A stretch of DNA of 23,882 nucleotides from NCBI GenBank assembly GCA_038251315.1, contig JBBSBK010000049.1, positions 1-23,882 of the forward strand, written 5' to 3'. Positions within the stretch are counted from its first letter, which is position 1. The number at the start of each line of letters is the position of its first letter. The translations under genes and the position numbers were made by a program. The DNA is from JBBKXP01 sp038251315 (GTDB taxonomy: Bacteria; Pseudomonadota; Alphaproteobacteria; Rhodobacterales; Rhodobacteraceae). The notes below the pieces were generated by a model. That model did not search any database. It was not told the origin of the DNA and was given only the letters and a program-made list of their open reading frames with translations. Shown here one piece after another: positions 1 through 7,040 of the stretch.

Positions 1-347
1 ACTGCGGCCACCGCGTCGTAATCTTCGACCGTCGTGTCCAGTGCGGGTGTGTGACGGGCCAGGCCTGCGGAATTGACCATCACGTCGAATGGTCCGTGGG
101 CCGCTACAGCCGCCTCGGTCGCCGCGATATCGGCAATGTCGAGCGGCAGCGGCAAGGCCACAAACCCGGCTGACCGCAGTTCGGCGACGACCGCGTCAAG
201 ACGCACTTCGCCGCGTGCCGCCAGCACAACATGCGCCCCTGCCTCTGACAGCGCACAGGCGGCGGCCAGACCGATGCCGGACGTGGCACCCGTCACCAGC
301 GCGCGCTTGCCGTCCAGCCGGAACGAAGGGGTGCGCGGCAGGGTCAT
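1..347 (-). CDS. SDR family oxidoreductase (partial, N-terminal 115 residues)
   Basis: NAD(P)-dependent short-chain dehydrogenase/reductase, cytoplasmic. The minus-strand reading opens at ATG 345-347 and runs off the window start, so only the N-terminal half is seen. The Rossmann glycine motif TGATSGIG is at residues 19-26, and an NSAG motif (normally NNAG) is at 92-95. The catalytic Ser and YxxxK lie outside the window. An earlier in-frame start is excluded because the ATG at 361-363 reaches a stop after six codons. The gene begins 37 bp after the HpsN-like dehydrogenase stop on the same strand, so the two are very likely co-transcribed and probably oxidise the same polyol or successive intermediates. 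In dihydroxypropanesulfonate catabolism HpsN works with DHPS 2-dehydrogenases, which gives one possible role, but the substrate cannot be read from the sequence. Confidence 0.9.
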   Translation of the reverse strand, partial: MTLPRTPSFRLDGKRALVTGATSGIGLAAACALSEAGAHVVLAARGEVRLDAVVAELRSAGFVALPLPLDIADIAATEAAVAAHGPFDVMVNSAGLARHTPALDTTVEDYDAVAA

Positions 348-384
348 CGCGGTGCGGTTTTCATGACATGAGGGCGCGTGCCGG

Positions 385-1695
385 TCATTCCGCCGCTTCT
401 CCATAGGGGACGTTGCGCTCACCATATCGGCGGACGCGCAGGTTGCATTGTTCGGCATGACCGACAAACCCTTCGAGCATGCAAAGGCGCGATCCATATT
501 CCCCGATCATGGCCGCGGCAGCATCGGTCGTGATCCGCTGATAACTGTGCGTTTTCAGAAACTTGCCTACCCAAAGCCCACCGGTATAGCGGCCCGCCTG
601 TCGGGTCGGCAGGGTGTGGTTCGTGCCGATCACCTTGTCGCCATTGGCAACGTTCGTGCGCGCGCCCAGAAACAGCGCGCCGTAGCTGTGCATGTTGTCC
701 AGATACCAGTCGTCGCGGTCGGTCATGACCTGCACGTGTTCATAGGCCAGATCGTTGGCAAGGCCCAACATCTCGTCATGCGTGTCGCACAGGTAGATGT
801 CGCCGTAGTCGCGCCAGCTGACCCCCGCCGTGTCGCTTGTGGGCAGGATGGCCAGCAGACGGTCGATCTCGGCAAGCGTGCCCTCGGCCAGGCGGCGCGA
901 TGTCGTGATCAGGCAGGCGGGCGAGTTGTAGCCGTGTTCGGCCTGGCCCAAGAGATCGGTTGCGCATAATTCGGCATCGACCGTGTCGTCGGCGATCAGC
1001 ATGGTTTCGGTCGGACCGGCGAACAGGTCGATCCCCACCTGCCCGTAGAGCTGGCGTTTCGCCTCGGCGACATAGGCGTTGCCTGGCCCGACCAGCATGT
1101 GGACCGGCGCGATGGTTTCAGTTCCCAGCGCCATCGCGCCGACCGCCTGAACGCCGCCCAGCACCAGGATTTCATGCGCGCCGCCCAGATGCATCGCGGC
1201 CACGATAGCCGGATGCGGTGCGCCTGCGACCGGCGGAGCGCTGGCGACGATGCGCGGAACGCCGGCCACCGTGGCGGTGATGACCGACATGTGCGCGCTG
1301 GCCACCATCGGAAACTTGCCCCCCGGCACATAGCATCCGACCGACCGTACCGGGATATTGCGATGCCCCAGGATCACGCCGGGCAGCGTCTCGACCTCGA
1401 TATCGGTCATGCTGGCAAGTTGTGCCGTGGCAAAGCGGCGGATCTGGGTCTGGGCGAACCGGATATCCTCGATGTCGCGGGTCCGCACCTTTTGCAGCGC
1501 CGCCTCGATCTCGGACGGCGTCAGCCGGAACGAAGCAGGCGCAAAACCGTCGAACTTCTGCGACAGTTCGCGCACGGCGGCGTCGCCACGCACCCTGATA
1601 TCGGCGAGGATAGCCTCGACGGTCGCGCGGACCTTTGCGTCGTCCTCGGCCCGTTCGGATTCCGGTTTGCCGGATTTCAGGATAGTGATCGCCAT
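385..1695 (-). CDS. histidinol dehydrogenase family protein, HpsN (sulfopropanediol 3-dehydrogenase)-like
   Basis: Zn- and NAD-dependent four-electron alcohol-to-acid dehydrogenase family; 436 aa, usual length. The family's metal and catalytic residues are present: Q251 and H254 (QAEH), E319-H320 (YEHVQ), D353 (NGDKVIGTNH) and H413 (GHAEQ). The GCYVPGGKFPMVASAHMS stretch (residues 120-137) and the C-terminal NLRVRRYGERNVPYG recall the HpsN group, which oxidises R-DHPS to R-sulfolactate, rather than biosynthetic HisD. No his genes lie nearby; the neighbours are an SDR, a LacI regulator and sugar-type ABC genes, so a catabolic polyol or sulfonate-polyol oxidation is more likely. The start at 1695 is preceded by AAGGGCG; the same frame stays open to 1869, but the extra residues do not resemble the family N-terminus. 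A LacI-type operator lies 68 bp upstream. The true substrate remains open. Confidence 0.88.
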   Translation of the reverse strand: MAITILKSGKPESERAEDDAKVRATVEAILADIRVRGDAAVRELSQKFDGFAPASFRLTPSEIEAALQKVRTRDIEDIRFAQTQIRRFATAQLASMTDIEVETLPGVILGHRNIPVRSVGCYVPGGKFPMVASAHMSVITATVAGVPRIVASAPPVAGAPHPAIVAAMHLGGAHEILVLGGVQAVGAMALGTETIAPVHMLVGPGNAYVAEAKRQLYGQVGIDLFAGPTETMLIADDTVDAELCATDLLGQAEHGYNSPACLITTSRRLAEGTLAEIDRLLAILPTSDTAGVSWRDYGDIYLCDTHDEMLGLANDLAYEHVQVMTDRDDWYLDNMHSYGALFLGARTNVANGDKVIGTNHTLPTRQAGRYTGGLWVGKFLKTHSYQRITTDAAAAMIGEYGSRLCMLEGFVGHAEQCNLRVRRYGERNVPYGEAAE

Positions 1696-1762
1696 GGTTA
1701 TACGCCCTTGCACTGCATCCATTGGTGCGCGGAAACTCGACTCCGACGTTGGGTCGGATGTA

Positions 1763-1778
1763 TTGCAAACGAATGCAG
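1763..1778. promoter_or_regulatory. LacI-type operator upstream of the HpsN-like gene
   Basis: TTGCAAACGAATGCAG fits the palindrome TTGCAnnCGnnTGCAA with one mismatch at the last base and a central CG. It lies 68 bp upstream of the dehydrogenase start, in a 434-bp gap (1696-2129) that separates it from the divergent lacI. No other gene is visible in that gap. Confidence 0.65.
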
Positions 1779-2058
1779 TAACACAATGCAGGAATTGCTT
1801 GCCGCTGCAACGTGTTTCAGCAGACTGGCCGTTCAGCCGCGCCAGCCGCGTCTCGATCCCGCATTCCAACCGCTTGCATCGTCGCCGATCTGGTTCGCGT
1901 CCTGTCGGTCCGCCGACGTGAGATCGAGGTGGCGATGGCTGCTTCGCAGTCCTTGTTTCGTTGGATGCGTGTTATGATCCGCAATCGGAAAAGATCAGGG
2001 TGTGATGCGCCAATCCGGTCCGTCCAGGGCGCAACACGGTTGAAGTCGCGACGAAACA

Positions 2059-2074
2059 ATGCAAACCCATGCAT
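2059..2074. promoter_or_regulatory. LacI-type operator upstream of lacI (possible autoregulation)
   Basis: ATGCAAACCCATGCAT is a perfect inverted repeat in its arms, extending to AATGCA/TGCATT at 2058-2075. It has the same half-site geometry as the other operators here, although its centre is CC instead of CG. It lies 55 bp upstream of the lacI start, where autorepression would be expected. Confidence 0.5.
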
Positions 2075-2129
2075 TGCGCGGCCAGCCAATTTCGGTTCTG
2101 GCGATTTGCAGAACGGCAGCGAGGACAGG

Positions 2130-3167
2130 ATGACCAACGACCGGAAATCGGACGACGACCTGAACGGCAAGACCACCTCGTTCCACGTTGCAAAACGGGC
2201 TGGGGTCAGCGCCTCTGCGGTCAGCCGGGTGTTTTCGGGCGCATCGGCCAGCCCGGCGATGCACGCCAAGGTGCGCCGTGCGGCCAAGGACCTGGGCTAT
2301 CGGCCCAATCCGCTGGCGCGCGCCATGGTTACTGGCAAAAGCCGGATGATCGGGCTTGTCCTGGCCTATCTGGATAACCAGTTCTACCCGCTGGCCCTGG
2401 AACGGCTGTCAGCGGTATTGCAGGAACGCGGCTATCATATTCTGGTCTTTCTGGCCTCGAACACCGAAGACAAGATCGCCACCGTGGTGCAGGAGTTGAT
2501 GGACTACAGCGTTGACGGCATCATCACGGCCTCGGTTGCAATGTCAAACGACCTGACTGCGCGCTGTGCGGCGCACGGAATACCGGTGGTGATGTTCAAT
2601 CGCGGGCAGGACGGACCGGGCATTTCGTCGGTCACGTCGACCAATGTCAGCGGCGGCCGGCGCGTTGCCGAATTCCTGGTCGCGGGCGGGCATCGCCGGA
2701 TCGCCCATATCGCAGGCTGGGCCGGATCATCGACCGGACGCGACCGGCAGCGCGGCCTGATCGAAGGGTTGGCAGACGCGGGGCTTGAGGTAACAGACAT
2801 CATCGACGGAATGTATGACCGTGAGGTTGCCGCCGCCGCCGCCCGCACCCTGATGTCGGGGACACGCCCACCCGATGCCATTTTTGTGGGCAACGACCAC
2901 ATGGCGTTTGCGGTTCTTGACACACTGCGCGGGATGGGCGTGTCGGTGCCCGGCGATGTGTCGGTCATCGGCTATGATGATGTGCCGCTGGCCGCCTGGC
3001 CCGCCTATGATCTGACCACCGTTCGCCAGCCGCTGAACCGCATGGTCGAGGCGACGGTCGAAACGATGCTGGCACAGATCGCCGACCCCAGCCGCCCCTC
3101 GCAAAAGATCGAAATCGACGGCCCGCTGATCCTGCGGTCCAGTGCCCGGACCCCCCCCGACCCGTAA
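2130..3167 (+). CDS. LacI family transcriptional regulator
   Basis: Cytoplasmic DNA-binding regulator of 345 aa. The helix-turn-helix spans about residues 16-37 (HVAKRAGVSASAVSRVFSG), followed by the hinge region YRPNPLARAMVTGKS (about 58-71). The rest is a periplasmic-binding-protein-like effector domain ending in the usual GYDDVPLAAWPAYDLTTVRQP motif. The start at 2130 follows GAGGACAGG; the frame stays open to 1812, but that would add over 100 residues before the HTH. It lies between the divergent HpsN-like gene and the downstream ATPase-SBP1 operon. It is the only regulator in the transport island and is very probably its substrate-sensing repressor, acting on the TTGCAnnCGnnTGCAA sites listed here. 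The effector is unknown. Confidence 0.95.
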   Translation: MTNDRKSDDDLNGKTTSFHVAKRAGVSASAVSRVFSGASASPAMHAKVRRAAKDLGYRPNPLARAMVTGKSRMIGLVLAYLDNQFYPLALERLSAVLQERGYHILVFLASNTEDKIATVVQELMDYSVDGIITASVAMSNDLTARCAAHGIPVVMFNRGQDGPGISSVTSTNVSGGRRVAEFLVAGGHRRIAHIAGWAGSSTGRDRQRGLIEGLADAGLEVTDIIDGMYDREVAAAAARTLMSGTRPPDAIFVGNDHMAFAVLDTLRGMGVSVPGDVSVIGYDDVPLAAWPAYDLTTVRQPLNRMVEATVETMLAQIADPSRPSQKIEIDGPLILRSSARTPPDP

Positions 3168-3220
3168 AGTCGACACCAGGACAGTCGGTTTGGTGCGGGC
3201 GCGGATTGCATCGTTCCTAT

Positions 3221-3236
3221 TTGCATACGTTTGCGA
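3221..3236. promoter_or_regulatory. LacI-type operator upstream of the ABC ATPase operon
   Basis: TTGCATACGTTTGCGA matches TTGCAnnCGnnTGCAA with one mismatch. A second, weaker half-site copy centred on the CG at 3240-3241 (right arm TGCAC) overlaps it with a 12-bp centre-to-centre spacing. The sites lie about 70-85 bp upstream of the ATPase start at 3305, a position compatible with promoter control. Confidence 0.65.
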
Positions 3237-3304
3237 AAACGCTTGCACTGCAGGGGCATTTGCGCGACGCTGATGGTGATATTGTGTGATGCTCAGAGGC
3301 AGCC

Positions 3305-4354
3305 ATGGCGGAAGTCAAACTTGAGGGCGTGACAAAGCGGTGGGGCAGCTTCGTGGGCCTGCGCGACCTTGATCTGCACGTTCACGACAAGGAGTTTCTT
3401 GTTCTTCTGGGCCCGTCAGGCTGTGGCAAGACGACAACAATGCGTATTATCGCCGGGCTTGAAGATGCCTCGTCCGGTACGGTCACGATCGGCGGGCGCA
3501 AGGTCAACGATCTTGACCCAAAGGATCGCGACGTGGCGATGGTGTTCCAAAGCTATGCGCTTTATCCCAACCTGACGGTTTACGAAAATATCCGCTTTCC
3601 GCTGCGTGTCCGGGGTATTCCCAAGGCCGAGCATGACGAGCGGGTCCGCCGTGCCGCTGACATGGTGGAGCTGGGCGATCTGCTTGACCGCAGGCCTGCC
3701 GCCCTGTCGGGTGGGCAGCGGCAACGCGTCGCCCTTGCGCGCGCGGTCGTGCGCGAGCCGTCGGTTTTCCTGATGGACGAACCGCTGTCGAACCTCGATG
3801 CCAAGCTGCGGGTATCGACCCGGGCGCAGATCAAGAACCTGAGCCACGCGTTGAAGGTGACGACGATCTACGTCACCCACGACCAGATCGAGGCGATGAC
3901 GCTGGCCGACCGGGTCGTGGTGATGCAGGGCGGCGTGATCCAGCAGATCGGGTCGCCAACCGATATCTATGACAGGCCCTCTAATACCTTTGTCGCCGGT
4001 TTCATCGGCAGCCCGGCGATGAACCTGTTGAACGGGACCATCAAAGGCGGCACGTTCGAAGGCGCCAACGTGCGCATCGAGGGACTGAACGCGGCCGACG
4101 GACCGGTCACGCTGGGGTTCCGCGCCGAGGATGCCGCCCTTGCCGCGACAGGCGCCATCGCAGCGCCTGCCTATTCCACCGAGCTTTTGGGCGACGCCAC
4201 GATGATTACCGTGCGCGCAGGCGGTTCGCTGGTTTCTGTCAAGGCGCACAAGGACGTCAGGATCGAGATCGGAGAGGCAGTGGCCATCGCCGTTTCCCGC
4301 GATATCTGCCACCTGTTCGATGCGAAAACCGGCGAACGGCTGGGCGCCGCATGA
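3305..4354 (+). CDS. CUT1 sugar ABC transporter ATP-binding protein (MalK/UgpC-like)
   Basis: Cytoplasmic nucleotide-binding subunit, 349 aa, full length for the family. Walker A GPSGCGKT is at 36-43, Q-loop Q82, signature LSGGQ 134-138, Walker B ending MDEP with catalytic E159, D-loop SNLD 162-165 and switch H192. A C-terminal TOBE/regulatory domain covers about 235-349. The start is preceded by AGAGG. It is the only ATPase gene in a region with two permease pairs and three binding proteins, so it probably powers both transporters. Sharing of one MalK-type ATPase is known in other bacteria (MsiK). It leads a plus-strand block with SBP1 and two SnoaL-like genes, under the LacI operator at 3221-3236. 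Confidence 0.96.
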   Translation: MAEVKLEGVTKRWGSFVGLRDLDLHVHDKEFLVLLGPSGCGKTTTMRIIAGLEDASSGTVTIGGRKVNDLDPKDRDVAMVFQSYALYPNLTVYENIRFPLRVRGIPKAEHDERVRRAADMVELGDLLDRRPAALSGGQRQRVALARAVVREPSVFLMDEPLSNLDAKLRVSTRAQIKNLSHALKVTTIYVTHDQIEAMTLADRVVVMQGGVIQQIGSPTDIYDRPSNTFVAGFIGSPAMNLLNGTIKGGTFEGANVRIEGLNAADGPVTLGFRAEDAALAATGAIAAPAYSTELLGDATMITVRAGGSLVSVKAHKDVRIEIGEAVAIAVSRDICHLFDAKTGERLGAA

Positions 4355-4485
4355 ACGCGGCTGGGCCAGACCGTCGATTTTTGATCCCACGGGTGCTGGC
4401 GAACCGCCGGGTGCCTGAAAAACGCGTCACCGCCCGGATATCGCATCCGGCGCTCAACCGGTTGCCGCGCGATTTCCCCGGCTGA
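4351..4485 (+). CDS. small ORF, 44 aa, unknown (low confidence)
   Basis: A 44-codon frame whose ATG overlaps the ATPase stop (ATGA), an arrangement typical of translational coupling. The product would be very basic (many Arg, about one residue in five) with no recognisable domain, signal or membrane segment. It occupies part of the 237-bp gap before SBP1. It may be a chance frame, or the trace of a gene deleted from the operon. I do not recognise it. Confidence 0.2.
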   Translation: MNAAGPDRRFLIPRVLANRRVPEKRVTARISHPALNRLPRDFPG

Positions 4486-4515
4486 TACCAACAAGGCCGC
4501 GTTTCGACACCCAGA

Positions 4516-4531
4516 TCAGGTTCACACCTGA
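4516..4531. repeat. 16-bp palindrome upstream of SBP1
   Basis: TCAGGT-TCAC-ACCTGA is a perfect 6-bp inverted repeat with a 4-nt loop, 61 bp upstream of the SBP1 start. It differs from the LacI-type palindromes of the island and is not followed by a T-run. It could be an operator for a second regulator or an RNA hairpin between the ATPase and SBP1 genes. Confidence 0.35.
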
Positions 4532-4591
4532 AAGCAGACCGCAGGACAAGTTCCTCCGCCCATCGTGATCTTTCACCAAAGGATAATGGAA

Positions 4592-5818
4592 ATGAAGCTT
4601 TTCACCACTACCGCACTCTTTCTGACGTTGGCCGCGACCGTGGCAAATGCCGGTTGCGGGATCGAGGCCGGATCGGTCCGCATCCTGGCGAACGATTTTG
4701 AGGCGCTGCAGGCCATCATCGCCACAGCCAAGGAATGTGCCGGCGACGGAGTCGCGGTGGAAAGCAACGCCACCACGGCACACGCCGAACTGCAGGTTCC
4801 CGGCCTTAGCGGCAATCCCGCCCAATATACGGTCAAGATCCTCGCCAATGATTCGATCGTGCCGCTGTTGAACGAAGGTCTGCTGCGTCCGCTGGACGAT
4901 CTGGTGGCCGCCTACGGGCAAGGCCTTGACCAGTCGCAGCTGATCAAGATCAACGGTTCGGTCATGGCCATCGCGTTCATGGCGAACGCGCAGCATCTGA
5001 TCTATCGCGCGGACCTGGTTGCGCAGGCCGGTCTGGAGCCGCCGACGACCTACGAGGAGGTGCTGGCCTTGGGCGAGGCCCTGCGCGACCAGGGGATCAT
5101 CGCTACGCCACTTGGCGCGACCAACAAGGTCGGCTGGGATTTGGCCGAGGAATTCGTGAACATGTATCTGGGCTATGGCGGCGACTTCTTCGCCGCCGGA
5201 TCGGCCGAACTGGCGCTTGATCCCGAAAAGTCCGCAGCCGCCCTGAACATGATGAAGTCGCTTTCGGCGCTGATGCCGCCCGACAACGCCACGTTCGATA
5301 CGGAAGCGCTCGCGCCCCTTTATGAGCAGGGCAAGGTCGGGGTCGTGAACATGTGGGGGTCGCGCGCCGGATCGCTGATCGCCCCCGATGTCATGCCCGA
5401 AGTGGCGCAGAATACCGTGTTTGCCGCAGCGCCGACGGTGGGTGGCGGCACAATCCCCGCGACCACGATCTGGTGGGATGGGTTTTCGATTGCCCAGAAC
5501 ATTTCGGACGAAGATGCGGCAGCAAGTTTTCAGGCGATGATCCACGGGATCAGCCCTGAAATGGCCGCAGCCAATCCGGATCTGGCCGCATGGCTTATTC
5601 CGGGGTTCCAGCCGGGCCCTGCGTCGGTGGGCGTGATTGAGTCAGCCCAAGGGGGTGCAAATCCCTATCCGATGGTGCCGCAGATGGGCGTGCTGCACAC
5701 GGTCCTTGGGTCGGAACTGGCCGATTTCATGGCCGGACGGGAAACTGCCGAGGCCGCGCTTGCCGATGTCACGGCGGCCTATAACGCTGCGGCGCGTGAA
5801 CAGGGTTTTCTCAACTGA
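4592..5818 (+). CDS. extracellular solute-binding protein 1 (SBP1, CUT1 type)
   Basis: Periplasmic substrate receptor of a sugar-type ABC importer, 408 aa. A Sec signal peptide covers residues 1-20 with cleavage ANA|GCG. The mature protein opens with the motif shared by all three SBPs here (GSVRILANDFEAL). C22 and C49 are conserved as a pair, probably a disulfide. ATG 4592 is chosen because AAAGGA lies 8 nt upstream; the ATG at 4586 is too close to that site. It follows the ATPase by 237 bp and precedes two SnoaL genes, but has no permease genes of its own in its block, so it presumably delivers ligand to one or both of the permease pairs further on. A hairpin follows the stop directly. Confidence 0.93.
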   Translation: MKLFTTTALFLTLAATVANAGCGIEAGSVRILANDFEALQAIIATAKECAGDGVAVESNATTAHAELQVPGLSGNPAQYTVKILANDSIVPLLNEGLLRPLDDLVAAYGQGLDQSQLIKINGSVMAIAFMANAQHLIYRADLVAQAGLEPPTTYEEVLALGEALRDQGIIATPLGATNKVGWDLAEEFVNMYLGYGGDFFAAGSAELALDPEKSAAALNMMKSLSALMPPDNATFDTEALAPLYEQGKVGVVNMWGSRAGSLIAPDVMPEVAQNTVFAAAPTVGGGTIPATTIWWDGFSIAQNISDEDAAASFQAMIHGISPEMAAANPDLAAWLIPGFQPGPASVGVIESAQGGANPYPMVPQMGVLHTVLGSELADFMAGRETAEAALADVTAAYNAAAREQGFLN

Positions 5819-5826
5819 ACTGGCGC

Positions 5827-5850
5827 ACCGCGTCCCGTTGTGGACGCGGT
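5827..5850 (+). other. hairpin directly after SBP1
   Basis: ACCGCGTCC (5827-5835) and GGACGCGGT (5842-5850) form a perfect 9-bp stem with a 6-nt loop, starting 9 nt after the SBP1 stop. There is no T-run, so it fits an mRNA-stabilising or attenuating hairpin better than a full terminator. Equivalent hairpins follow SBP2 and SBP3. Confidence 0.6.
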
Positions 5851-5870
5851 CCCAAAGGGGGCAGACGACC

Positions 5871-6407
5871 ATGACCATCGACAGCGATGTGATCCGAACG
5901 AACTGGGCCACCGTTGATCCGGCGGACCACGTCCGTCGGTCGGCGGCGACCTACCGTGTGGTCAAGGACATGGAGGATGCGCTGGCGCGAGACGACCCCG
6001 ATACCTGGATCGCCCATTTTCATCCCGATCTGGTCTGGCGTGGCAATGTCGGTTGCGGGACCAAGACCGGGTTCGATGCGTTCCTGCGACACTGGGTGGA
6101 CCCGATGCACGCCGCATTCACCGACCGCACATATACGACCGAACGCTTTCTGGCCGATGGCGATTGGGCCGCCTGCACGGGTATCCTTGATGCCACACAT
6201 TCGGGCCCGTTCATGGGCATTGCCGCGACAGGCCAGCGGGTCAGGATCCCTTACATGGATTTCTGGCGGGTCGCGGATGGACGGATCGCCGACAATCCGG
6301 TCTTTGTCGATTTCGCGTCGGTCTGTGCCCAACTGGGCCGCGATGTGTTTTCCGGCGAAGGCTGGGAAGGCTATGACAGCGGCGCACGACCGGCACCGCA
6401 TCTCTGA
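5871..6407 (+). CDS. SnoaL/ester-cyclase-like (NTF2-fold) protein 1
   Basis: Single-domain alpha+beta barrel protein of 178 aa in the SnoaL-like superfamily, whose members include polyketide cyclases, isomerases and epoxide hydrolases. Family-like features are ATHSGPFMGIAATG (residues 108-121) and the DFWRVADGRIADNPVFVDF core (130-148); H110, D130 and D147 are candidate active-site residues. No signal peptide, so it is cytoplasmic. The start at 5871 has AAGGGGG 10-12 nt upstream, a rather long spacing. It sits 52 bp after SBP1 and 54 bp before a close paralog, in the same operon as the ATPase. Co-location implies action on the imported compound, but the reaction cannot be inferred. NTF2 folds also occur in non-enzymatic proteins. 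Confidence 0.88.
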   Translation: MTIDSDVIRTNWATVDPADHVRRSAATYRVVKDMEDALARDDPDTWIAHFHPDLVWRGNVGCGTKTGFDAFLRHWVDPMHAAFTDRTYTTERFLADGDWAACTGILDATHSGPFMGIAATGQRVRIPYMDFWRVADGRIADNPVFVDFASVCAQLGRDVFSGEGWEGYDSGARPAPHL

Positions 6408-6461
6408 TCGAAACACGACCGGTTCCGTGGTGGAGCAGGTTACACGCAAAAGGAAAAGACA

Positions 6462-6995
6462 GTGACCGAAGACAGCAACGCCGTCCGCACCGACTGGGCC
6501 AGTGTCGACCCGGCAGAACATGTCGCCCGATCCGCCGCAACCTATCGTGCGGTCAAGGACATGGAGGATGCGCTGGGACGCGCCGCCAACAACACCGAGG
6601 ATTATTTCCACAAGGATTTCCTGTGGCGCGGCAATGTGGGGTGCGGTCTGAAACGCGGGCTGGACGAGTTTCGGCGCAACTGGCAGTTGCCGATCCGGGC
6701 GGCCTTTACCGACCGTACCTATACCACCGAACGGTTTCTGGCCGATGGCGATTGGGCGGGCTGTTTCGGGGTTCTGGAAGGCAGCCATACCGGGCCTTTC
6801 ATGGGTATCCCTGCGACCGGTAAACGCGTCAAGATACCCTACATGGATTTCTGGCGGGTCGAAGACGGGCGGATTGCCGACAATCCGGTCTATGTCGATT
6901 TCGCGTCGGTTTGTGCGCAGCTTGGGCGGGATGTCTTTTCCGGCGAAGGCTGGGAGGATTACGACAATGGCACCCGCGAGGCGCCGCGCCCCTGA
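6462..6995 (+). CDS. SnoaL/ester-cyclase-like (NTF2-fold) protein 2, tandem paralog
   Basis: 177 aa, GTG start at 6462 preceded by AAGGA with good spacing. It is co-linear with protein 1 along its whole length. Shared blocks include VKDMEDAL (31-38), TDRTYTTERFLADGDWA (83-99), GPFMGI (111-116), the YMDFWRVEDGRIADNPVYVDF core and the ending CAQLGRDVFSGEGWE. The DNA is also nearly identical in places, which indicates a recent tandem duplication with both copies kept open. H109, D129 and D146 match the candidate residues of copy 1. The copies differ mainly around residues 40-80, the likely pocket-entry region, so they may act on different stereoisomers or substrates. The gene ends the ATPase-SBP1 block and converges with MalG-A. 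Confidence 0.88.
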   Translation: MTEDSNAVRTDWASVDPAEHVARSAATYRAVKDMEDALGRAANNTEDYFHKDFLWRGNVGCGLKRGLDEFRRNWQLPIRAAFTDRTYTTERFLADGDWAGCFGVLEGSHTGPFMGIPATGKRVKIPYMDFWRVEDGRIADNPVYVDFASVCAQLGRDVFSGEGWEDYDNGTREAPRP

Positions 6996-7010
6996 ACCGA
7001 AAACCACGCA

Positions 7011-7040
7011 GGGCGGTCTGGGGTTACCCCTTGACCGCCC
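7011..7040. terminator. hairpin between convergent SnoaL2 and MalG-A
   Basis: GGGCGGTC (7011-7018) pairs with GACCGCCC (7033-7040), and inside it GGGG (7020-7023) pairs with CCCC (7027-7030). The structure covers the end of MalG-A, including its stop codon at 7024-7026. It lies 15 nt past the SnoaL2 stop, so it can serve both strands. It has no T-run, so termination strength is uncertain. Confidence 0.5.

Noticed and set aside
385..1695. Biosynthetic hisD
   Set aside because: No histidine genes nearby, and the flanking SDR, LacI and ABC genes plus HpsN-like sequence motifs favour a catabolic paralog.
4592..4660. Lipoprotein signal in the SBPs because a Cys follows the signal peptide
   Set aside because: In all three the Cys is at mature position 2 after a good AxA-type site (ANA|GC, VLA|DC, AFA|EC), the residues before it do not form a lipobox, and a second conserved Cys suggests a disulfide instead.
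4454..5545. Long minus-strand open frame opposite SBP1 (363 codons)
   Set aside because: It is antisense to a clear binding-protein gene, has His/Arg/Gly-rich low-complexity composition and no domain; it is a GC-rich shadow frame.
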